Shown here one piece after another: positions 1 to 5,026 of a DNA stretch of 9,127 bases; within the stretch, counting starts at the first letter, position 1; each line of letters begins with the position of its first letter. Under the pieces are notes generated by a model. The model was given only the letters and a program-made list of their open reading frames with translations, made no database searches and had not been told where the DNA came from. Position numbers and translations under genes: made by a program. The DNA comes from an uncultured Lachnospiraceae bacterium (GTDB lineage: Bacteria > Bacillota > Clostridia > Lachnospirales > Lachnospiraceae), in NCBI GenBank assembly GCA_947651335.1, contig CANSYV010000040.1, positions 1 through 9,127 of the forward strand. The letters are read 5' to 3'.

Positions 1-1
1 C

Positions 2-184
2 CAGGATCTTCTTACGTTCAGAACACCCAGGGAGGTATATGAAGGAACGTTAAAGACCATTGATATTCTTGGACATAATGGGGGATATATTGTGGGGCCG
101 TCACAGGAAATCATGAATAATGTTCCGGTAGAAAATGTTCTGGCCATGCTAAAAGCTATTAAAAAAGCGAAAGGCGAAGAATAA
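2..184 (+). CDS. URO-D superfamily protein, C-terminal fragment (5' end outside window)
   Basis: The reading frame is open from the left edge and gives about 60 residues ending KKAKGEE and a TAA at 182-184. The stretch LGHNGGYIVGPSQEIMNNVP, followed by VENVLAMLKAI, matches the last strand and helix of the uroporphyrinogen decarboxylase fold (GGY-x-x-x-PSH-x-I-x-x-x-VP-x-ENV-x-A). The PSQEI version resembles the corrinoid-linked methyltransferase branch (MtaA/CmuA-like and uncharacterised relatives) more than HemE. That reading comes from family knowledge, not from an alignment. No active-site region is visible because the N-terminus is missing. The ABC importer gene starts 77 bp downstream, with no hairpin terminator between them, so co-transcription is plausible. 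The exact methyl donor or substrate cannot be stated. Confidence 0.7.
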   Translation, partial: QDLLTFRTPREVYEGTLKTIDILGHNGGYIVGPSQEIMNNVPVENVLAMLKAIKKAKGEE

Positions 185-261
185 TTTTTTAGCAGGAAAC
201 AACAGGTTTACAGCAGAAAGGCTGTGTGCAAAAGAAGGCACGGGAGTTAAGGAGCATAGAA

Positions 262-1743
262 ATGGGAAAACGATTGGAGCTGAAAAATATTTCAAAATCC
301 TTCCCAGGTGTTCAGGCATTGGATAAGGTAAGTTTCTCGGTGGAGGCCGGACAGGTTCATGTGCTGGTTGGTGAAAATGGGGCGGGCAAATCCACGCTTA
401 TAAAAATTATCAATGGAATTTATGAGGCGGATGAGGGAGAACTGTATGTGGATGGGGAAAAAGTAGAAATACACACCCCTAAACATATGATGGATATGGG
501 GATTGCCACGATTCATCAGGAATTAAGTCCTGTACTGGATATGTCCATTGCTGAAAATATTTTTCTGGGAACAGAATCCCTGTTTGTTGATTGGAAGACA
601 ATGTATGCGGAAGCGGAACAATTGATTGGCCGGCTGGGGTTTAGTTACAATCCGAAAGCAAAGATGCGGACGCTTACGGTTTCCGATATGCAGATTGTTG
701 AAATGATGAAAGCCATATCTAAAAATGCGAAAATTATGATTATGGATGAACCTACCTCATCAATCACTGAGTCTGAAGCGGCGGTATTATTTGAACAGAT
801 CAGAAAATTGAAAGAGGCGGGAATCGGGATAATTTACATTACCCACAAAATGGATGAAATCTTTGAGATCGGCGATGAGGCTACTATTTTGAGGGATGGG
901 AAGGTAATATCCACACATAAAGTCCAGGATCTCACAAAAGCGCAGATTATCGCCAAGATGGTTGGCAGGGAGCTTACGGAAATATACCCGCCCAGAAGCA
1001 ATGTCAGTGGGGAAACCATCTTAAGATTAAAAGGACTGACAGGGAAAAAATTTGAGAATGTTTTTCTTGATATAAAACGTGGAGAAATTCTGGGGATGGC
1101 GGGCCTGGTAGGAGCTGGGCGGACAGAGACGATGAGAGCTTTGTTCGGGCTGGACGATTATGACAGTGGGGAAATTGAGTATAAAGGGGAATGTCTGAAA
1201 GCAAAAGGCGTGGATGAAATGATCAATAGAGGGATCATGATGGTCTCTGAAGACAGGAAAGGCGAGGGCCTTGTGCTTATAAGATCAGTCGCGGAAAATA
1301 TAGCGCTGCCCAATCTCACCAAGTATAAAAAGCGGTTTTATATTGATGATAAACGGCTGAAGGAAGATGCGGAGAATATGATTTTAAAACTGGCAATAAA
1401 AACGCCGTCGGAAAAGACCATTGCAGATACACTGAGCGGGGGAAACCAGCAGAAGATTGTAATAGCAAAATGGCTTCTTCATAATCCGGAAGTGCTGATA
1501 CTTGATGAACCCACCAGAGGAATTGATGTAGGGGCAAAGTACGAAATATATAAGATTATATGTGATCTTGCAAAACAGGGCGTCGCCATTGTTATGATAT
1601 CTTCTGAAATGCCGGAATTAATTGGAATGTGTGACAGAATCGTTGTCATGTCAAATGGGAAAATTACCGGCGGGCTGATGAGCGGGGAATTCACCCAGGA
1701 GGAGATCATGACGCTGGCTGTGAAAGGATTTGAGAATGAGTAA
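262..1743 (+). CDS. Sugar-type ABC importer, double ATPase subunit (RbsA/MglA family)
   Basis: This cytoplasmic ATPase powers a ribose/galactose-type importer and is predicted at 493 residues, close to the usual ~500. It carries two nucleotide-binding domains in tandem. The first has Walker A GENGAGKS (37-44), a degenerate signature LTVSDMQ (138-144) and Walker B IMIMDEPT (D162/E163). The second has GLVGAGRT (281-288), where Arg replaces the Walker A Lys, a full LSGGNQQ signature (391-397) and Walker B LILDEPTRGID (D415/E416). The Lys-less second Walker A and the weak first signature are usual in this family. I chose the ATG at 262 because AAGGAG (249-254) lies 7 nt upstream; an in-frame GTG at 226 would add 12 residues but has no ribosome binding site. 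The 3' end overlaps the permease start by 8 bp, indicating translational coupling. Substrate specificity is not readable from this subunit. Confidence 0.93.
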   Translation: MGKRLELKNISKSFPGVQALDKVSFSVEAGQVHVLVGENGAGKSTLIKIINGIYEADEGELYVDGEKVEIHTPKHMMDMGIATIHQELSPVLDMSIAENIFLGTESLFVDWKTMYAEAEQLIGRLGFSYNPKAKMRTLTVSDMQIVEMMKAISKNAKIMIMDEPTSSITESEAAVLFEQIRKLKEAGIGIIYITHKMDEIFEIGDEATILRDGKVISTHKVQDLTKAQIIAKMVGRELTEIYPPRSNVSGETILRLKGLTGKKFENVFLDIKRGEILGMAGLVGAGRTETMRALFGLDDYDSGEIEYKGECLKAKGVDEMINRGIMMVSEDRKGEGLVLIRSVAENIALPNLTKYKKRFYIDDKRLKEDAENMILKLAIKTPSEKTIADTLSGGNQQKIVIAKWLLHNPEVLILDEPTRGIDVGAKYEIYKIICDLAKQGVAIVMISSEMPELIGMCDRIVVMSNGKITGGLMSGEFTQEEIMTLAVKGFENE

Positions 1744-2686
1744 AAAGAGATTAAGTATTGTTGAGATATATGAGAAGTTTGGGATTTTTATCATTCTGGC
1801 GGTCACAATGATTATCTCGGCGGTTATCAGTCCAGCCTTTTTGTCGGCAAGTAATATTATGAATGTGATCCGGCAGAATGTAACCATTGGTATTGTTGCA
1901 TGTGGGGCACAGCTGGTACTCTTATGTGGAGAAGTGGATTTGTCGCCTGGATCAGTGGCAGCTTTTGCCGGCTGCTTTGCGGCAATGGTGCAGACAGCTT
2001 CCGGTAACATGATTTTGGCATTGTTAACAGGACTTGTGATAGGGGCTGCGCTGGGTTTTGTGAATGGGATGATCATAACAAAATGTGGGATACCCTCATT
2101 TATCATGACCCTTGCCACACAGCAGGCGGCCAGGGGAGCGATTTTGATGATTACAAAAGCCCGTCCCATTTCAAAACTAGGGAATTTTACCTGGTTTGGG
2201 CAGGGGCGTGTGGGCCCGGTTCCGGCACCAATCATTATCTGGATTGTCATATTGATACTTGTTGGGTTTATGCTGAATAAGATGAGATTTGGACGGCATA
2301 TTTATGCAGTTGGAGGCAATAAAACTGCCGCAAAGGCATCTGGCATTAAGGTAAATGCTGTAGTGACAAGGTGCTTTACAATTGCCGGCCTGCTTTCCGG
2401 GCTTGGCGGGGTTGTGCTTATGGGACGGGTGAATTCCGGCCAGCCCACTGGCGGTGAACAGCTGGAGTTTGACGCCATAACAGCGGTTATTATTGGTGGG
2501 ACAAGCATGAACGGCGGTATTGGAAATATTCATGGAACGATTGCCGGAGCATTGTTTGTGGGGTTTTTGATCAATATTATGACCCTGTTGAATGTGAGTG
2601 CGTATTTCCAGCAGATTGTGAAGGGAGTTATTATTGCGCTTGCGGTAATTATTGATGTAAAAGTGCGGAACAATGGGAAGCGGTAA
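1736..2686 (+). CDS. ABC importer permease (RbsC family, BPD_transp_2)
   Basis: This predicted 316-residue inner-membrane protein would form the translocation channel, probably as a dimer, with the upstream ATPase. It is almost entirely hydrophobic segments, starting with one near residues 16-35. It has the family motif GEVDLSPGS at 65-73 (GGIDLSVGS in RbsC) and the C-terminal family block around EFDAITAVIIGGTSMNGGIG, followed by long hydrophobic helices. The ATG at 1736 overlaps the ATPase stop and has AAAGGA (1723-1728) 7 nt upstream; the TTG at 1730 would add only two residues and is less likely. The binding-protein gene follows after an 87-bp gap that contains a hairpin. The family transports sugars, autoinducer-2 and other small polar solutes, so the substrate remains open. 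Confidence 0.92.
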   Translation: MSKKRLSIVEIYEKFGIFIILAVTMIISAVISPAFLSASNIMNVIRQNVTIGIVACGAQLVLLCGEVDLSPGSVAAFAGCFAAMVQTASGNMILALLTGLVIGAALGFVNGMIITKCGIPSFIMTLATQQAARGAILMITKARPISKLGNFTWFGQGRVGPVPAPIIIWIVILILVGFMLNKMRFGRHIYAVGGNKTAAKASGIKVNAVVTRCFTIAGLLSGLGGVVLMGRVNSGQPTGGEQLEFDAITAVIIGGTSMNGGIGNIHGTIAGALFVGFLINIMTLLNVSAYFQQIVKGVIIALAVIIDVKVRNNGKR

Positions 2687-2698
2687 CAGGTCAGGAAT

Positions 2699-2755
2699 CA
2701 GGTAATTGGGAGACTGCTTTCGGGAGTCATGAAATGGGCGTTTGGCAATTGCCTG
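2699..2755 (+). other. Intercistronic hairpin between permease and binding-protein genes
   Basis: CAGGTAATTG (2699-2708) can pair with CAATTGCCTG (2746-2755), giving 10 bp with one G-U pair in RNA. GACT (2712-2715) and AGTC (2725-2728) can pair inside the loop. The structure ends 6 nt before the GGGAGG ribosome binding site of the binding-protein gene. It has no following U-run, so it is not an obvious terminator. It could stabilise or mark a processed 3' part of the mRNA, allowing more binding protein than membrane subunits. That role is inferred; only the complementarity is seen. Confidence 0.5.
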
Positions 2756-2773
2756 GAATTTGGGAGGAAAACG

Positions 2774-3805
2774 ATGAAAGGTAAAATTTTGTTAATGGTA
2801 TTGGCGGTAATAGTAACAGCGGGGACTTTTACAGGATGTGGAAGCAGTCAGAATTCTTCATCAGATAGCGGGTCAGCCCAGGAGAATGAAGATTCCGGTG
2901 AGGAAGAAGGGAAAAAATTCCGCATAGGATTAAGTAATCTGGCGGATTCAGATGAAAGCTGCTTTAATGCATGTAATACAATGGCTGAAATCGTTGAGTC
3001 AGATGAATTCGCAAAAAAGGCCGGTGCCAATGTGACTGTTGAATGGGTAGATTCGGATTCAAATATTGATAAGCAGACCAGCAATGTGGAAGCATTACTT
3101 ACAAAAGGGATTGATGCAATGTTTATCATCGGCGTAGACACAGCAGGGAATTCGGCAGCAGTTAAGGCTTGTAATGAAGCGGGGGTTCCAGTCTTTATGG
3201 CTGCGACAGAATCGGAAGAAGGAGATTATAAGTTTGTGGGGTTTAATGAATATGATACCGGGTATGCACAGGGAAAGTATCTTGTTGATCATGCGGAAAA
3301 GGGGGCCGGTATCTGCTATATAGAAGGGGCTGCCGGACGTGAAGCCACATTACTTAGAGAGGAAGGGTTTCTTGCGGCACTTGAGGAAAGGGATGATTTA
3401 AAACTATTGGCATCGCAAAATGTTGATTGGACTGCCGAGGGGGCCATGCAGGTTACAGAAGATTGGATTCAGGCATATGGAGCAGATATTGACTGGATTG
3501 TGACACAAGACAATAAAATGGCCCAAGGGGCAATCGAAGTTCTGAAAGCGGCTGATATGACAGAGCAGGTTAAAATCAATGGATGGATTGTATCAGGAAC
3601 CTGGGATGTTGATTTGATGGCTGAGGGGTTTGTGGACTATGCGGTTTACGTAAGCTTTGGCGTGCTTGGTGAAAAAATGGCAGACGTATGCCAGGCTTTC
3701 TATACAGAGGGTTATGACAGCATCGATGATACATCTTATATGGAGATTTTTGACGTTACACCTGATAATCTAAAAGATTATTTTGATGTTGAGACTTCAA
3801 AATAA
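2774..3805 (+). CDS. Solute-binding lipoprotein of the ABC importer (Peripla_BP_4 type)
   Basis: This predicted 343-residue precursor would be anchored to the outer face of the membrane and would hand its ligand to the permease. A type II signal peptide runs from MKGK through a hydrophobic core to a lipobox-like FTGC, with Cys22 as the lipidation site. A Ser/Glu-rich linker of roughly 25 residues follows, then the mature fold starting KFRIGLSNL. The pattern of VEWVDSDSNIDKQTSNVEAL, GIDAMFIIGVD and the later WIVTQDNKMAQGAIEVL is that of sugar-binding, LacI-like periplasmic domains. I chose the ATG at 2774 because GGGAGG (2762-2767) lies 6 nt upstream and because it gives a clean signal peptide; an upstream in-frame ATG at 2729 would bury it. 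A hairpin terminator follows. The ligand cannot be predicted from the sequence. Confidence 0.92.
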   Translation: MKGKILLMVLAVIVTAGTFTGCGSSQNSSSDSGSAQENEDSGEEEGKKFRIGLSNLADSDESCFNACNTMAEIVESDEFAKKAGANVTVEWVDSDSNIDKQTSNVEALLTKGIDAMFIIGVDTAGNSAAVKACNEAGVPVFMAATESEEGDYKFVGFNEYDTGYAQGKYLVDHAEKGAGICYIEGAAGREATLLREEGFLAALEERDDLKLLASQNVDWTAEGAMQVTEDWIQAYGADIDWIVTQDNKMAQGAIEVLKAADMTEQVKINGWIVSGTWDVDLMAEGFVDYAVYVSFGVLGEKMADVCQAFYTEGYDSIDDTSYMEIFDVTPDNLKDYFDVETSK

Positions 3806-3851
3806 ATAGAAGATGCCAGGGACAATACAAATGGCAAATGATAGGCAAAAG

Positions 3852-3890
3852 ACCAGCCGTCGTGCTTCTGGGAAAGCAGACGGCTGGTTT
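3852..3890 (+). terminator. Rho-independent-type terminator of the ABC importer operon
   Basis: ACCAGCCGTC (3852-3861) pairs perfectly with GACGGCTGGT (3879-3888). Past a one-base bulge, TGCTT and AAGCA extend the stem around a CTGGGA loop. The 3' side continues TTTGCTATTT, a broken but T-rich tail. It lies 47 bp after the binding-protein stop and upstream of the promoter of the next gene, so it separates the two transcription units. Confidence 0.82.
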
Positions 3891-3909
3891 GCTATTTACC
3901 CGTCTCCGA

Positions 3910-3938
3910 TTGCGGAAAGATCAGACTAATGCTATAAT
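3910..3938 (+). promoter_or_regulatory. Sigma-A type extended -10 promoter for the Rpn-like gene
   Basis: TTGCGG (3910-3915), a 17-nt spacer and TATAAT (3933-3938) form a good vegetative promoter. The -10 is preceded by TGC, giving an extended -10 element. The expected transcription start is near 3944-3946, in or beside the ribosome binding site, so the 5' leader would be only about 14 nt. No operator-like repeat is visible around it. Confidence 0.75.
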
Positions 3939-3944
3939 GAAAAA

Positions 3945-3951
3945 AAGGAGG
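3945..3951 (+). promoter_or_regulatory. Ribosome binding site that fixes a TTG start at 3959
   Basis: AAGGAGG ends 7 nt before the TTG at 3959, which opens the 298-codon frame. The ATG at 3954 is out of frame, stops after 13 codons and is only 2 nt from the site. TTG is therefore the probable start codon. Confidence 0.75.
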
Positions 3952-3958
3952 AGATGTT

Positions 3959-4855
3959 TTGTCAGAGGGAATTGTATACCAGAATAAAGATATAGAGTTT
4001 AAGCTGTTTAGCGAAACTTACAAAGAAAAATCCTTTGAAGCATACGGGCTAAAACTGCCGCGCATTAAGCAGGTGCTTCCAACTAATCTGCCAAGCGTGG
4101 CGGCAAATGAAAAGCATATGGACAATCTGTTCCTGCTGGAGGACGGCACACTGGCAGCAGTGGATTACGAATCAGAAAACAGCATAAAAAACCGGATTAA
4201 ATATGTAAATTATATCGGCAGGGTAATGGAACGCTTCTATAAAGATACAAGGAAAATACCGGATATCCGGCTGATTGTAATTTATACGGGAGATGTCCTG
4301 CGTGCGCAGAGTGTATTTGAGATGCCGTGCATGACGCTTCGAATGGAACAGGTATTTATAGCAGAACTTCCAGAGGAAGAGATTTACCAGGCTGCGGTAC
4401 ATAAAATTGAGAATGGCGGAAAACTTACTGAACAGGAGCTGATGCAGCTGGTAATCCTGCCGCTTGCGGCCAGAGGGGTGAAAAGAAAACAGGAACGCAT
4501 AGAACAGATAATCCGGCTTGCCAAACGAATCCAGCAGGAGTCCGATCAGATATTTGTTCTGACCGGCCTGCTGGTGAGTACGGACAAATTTATCAGTGAG
4601 GAAAGTGCAGGAACCATAAGGAGGTTATTAGATATGACAAAAGTAGGGCGGATGTTATATGAAGAAGGTATGGAGGAAGGTATGGAAAAGGGGATAGAAA
4701 AAGGGATAGAGGAAGGCCGGCATAAAACCCTGCAGTTAGTCGGTAGAATTTTTACGGTATTGAAGGATGAACCGGCTTTAACAAATAAAGAAATTGCAGA
4801 TAAATTGTACTGTGATGAAAGTGATGTTGATACAATAAGGAAAATGTACCCCTAA
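3959..4855 (+). CDS. Rpn-like PD-(D/E)XK nuclease/putative transposase with C-terminal tetrad repeats
   Basis: The 298-residue protein resembles the Rpn (recombination-promoting nuclease, PDDEXK_2/YhgA-like) group. The likely nuclease core includes D55 and the strand LAAVDYES (65-72), aligning by eye with the family pattern D...DG.(I/V)EFQS. Here the acidic pair is D69/E71 where many members have E and Q. RIKYVNYIGRVMERFYK and IRLIVIYTGD are the conserved helix and following strand. The C-terminal part has four-residue EGME/KGIE repeats at 236-251, then a small helix-turn-helix-like tail (LTNKEIADKLYCDESDV). Rpn proteins are known as DNA nucleases and, in E. coli, as toxic anti-phage proteins restrained by their own separately translated C-termini. 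The gene is monocistronic, with its own promoter and a hairpin after the stop. Family assignment is moderately sure; activity is inferred, and a degenerate or non-nuclease member is possible. Confidence 0.68.
   Translation: MSEGIVYQNKDIEFKLFSETYKEKSFEAYGLKLPRIKQVLPTNLPSVAANEKHMDNLFLLEDGTLAAVDYESENSIKNRIKYVNYIGRVMERFYKDTRKIPDIRLIVIYTGDVLRAQSVFEMPCMTLRMEQVFIAELPEEEIYQAAVHKIENGGKLTEQELMQLVILPLAARGVKRKQERIEQIIRLAKRIQQESDQIFVLTGLLVSTDKFISEESAGTIRRLLDMTKVGRMLYEEGMEEGMEKGIEKGIEEGRHKTLQLVGRIFTVLKDEPALTNKEIADKLYCDESDVDTIRKMYP
4618..4624 (+). promoter_or_regulatory. Internal ribosome binding site inside the Rpn-like gene
   Basis: AAGGAGG lies 9 nt before an in-frame ATG at 4634 and is as good as the gene's own start site. 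It falls at the junction between the nuclease part and the C-terminal repeat domain, where an independently translated small protein would begin. No convincing internal promoter was found: TTGCCA (4518-4523) is a good -35, but its partner TCCGAT 17 nt on is poor. Confidence 0.6.
4634..4855 (+). CDS. Candidate intragenic small protein (RpnS-like C-terminal domain), in frame within the Rpn-like gene
   Basis: The in-frame ATG (Met226 of the long protein) would give a 73-residue protein, MTKVGRMLYEEG to the shared stop. It contains the four tetrad repeats and the terminal helix-turn-helix-like segment but none of the nuclease core. A strong AAGGAGG site precedes it. In published Rpn systems, a short C-terminal product (RpnS) is translated separately, dimerises through a helix with variable four-residue repeats, and blocks the toxic full-length RpnL. 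The same architecture is seen here at the sequence level. That the protein is made, and that it acts as an antitoxin, is inference. The alternative is that the site is a chance purine-rich stretch encoding Arg-Arg. Confidence 0.5.
   Translation: MTKVGRMLYEEGMEEGMEKGIEKGIEEGRHKTLQLVGRIFTVLKDEPALTNKEIADKLYCDESDVDTIRKMYP
4664..4717 (+). repeat. 12-bp tandem repeat coding for four-residue units
   Basis: Four consecutive 12-bp units (4664-4675, 4676-4687, 4688-4699, 4700-4711) plus a half unit encode EGME, EGME, KGIE, KGIE, EG. Units 1 and 2 differ at one base, and units 3 and 4 at two. The unit length keeps the reading frame and adds about one helical turn per copy, so copy number can vary without breaking the protein. 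Confidence 0.9.
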
Positions 4856-4899
4856 TCTAAAGGCTTGTATGTCAGTGATAACATACAAGCCTTTAGATT
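4854..4899. terminator. Perfect 19-bp inverted repeat between convergent genes, possible bidirectional terminator
   Basis: AATCTAAAGGCTTGTATGT (4854-4872) and its exact reverse complement (4881-4899) flank the 8-nt loop CAGTGATA. The left arm starts on the stop codon of the Rpn-like gene. It lies between the convergent ends of that gene and the ilv-ATPase operon, where a two-way terminator is expected, and no other terminator for the - strand operon was seen. Neither side has a clear T-run (ATTTAGG on +, AGGGGTA on -). It could instead be part of a dispersed repeat or a mobile-element end. Confidence 0.6.
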
Positions 4900-5026
4900 T
4901 AGGACGCTTATCGTCAATCGACGATGCTGCCGCACCGCCTCGTCCGCCGCCTTGCACTGACACAAATATCAGGCACTTAGTATCCGAGTATCTATGAAAC
5001 GGTGTACTGGAGCATCCGATCATTCC
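4900..5026. other. Gene-free GC-rich intergenic stretch with small hairpins
   Basis: No gene is supported here. It holds a hairpin, ATCGTC (4910-4915) with GACGAT (4920-4925) around AATC, then a GC-rich pyrimidine-biased run (about 4925-4952). CACTGACA (4955-4962) is complementary to TGTCAGTG (4870-4877) in the loop and arm of the neighbouring 19-bp inverted repeat. The composition differs from both flanking genes, which suggests an interspersed structured element. This could not be tested without the rest of the genome. Confidence 0.4.

Noticed and set aside
1102..1125. Missing Walker A lysine in the second ATPase domain of the importer
   Set aside because: The GAGRT form is normal for RbsA/MglA-type double ATPases, so it is not a defect or a novelty.
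1651..2250. 199-codon - strand open frame opposite the permease gene
   Set aside because: It is antisense to a clear permease gene and has no ribosome binding site or family resemblance.
3954..3995. 13-codon ATG leader frame overlapping the TTG start of the Rpn-like gene
   Set aside because: The ATG is only 2 nt from the ribosome binding site, too close for initiation, and the peptide shows no regulatory codon pattern.
4518..4546. Possible internal promoter for the short C-terminal protein
   Set aside because: TTGCCA is a good -35, but the 17-nt-spaced TCCGAT is a poor -10 and no better partner is seen.
4979..4992. Direct repeat AGTATC-CG-AGTATC in the intergenic region
   Set aside because: It is too short to separate from chance and shows no link to an insertion boundary.
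4778..5023. 81-codon - strand frame running from the intergenic region into the Rpn-like gene
   Set aside because: It crosses the 19-bp inverted repeat and the antisense end of another gene, with a low-complexity GGGRGGAAASS segment. It looks like translated structured DNA rather than a gene, though the same frame could recur wherever the element does.
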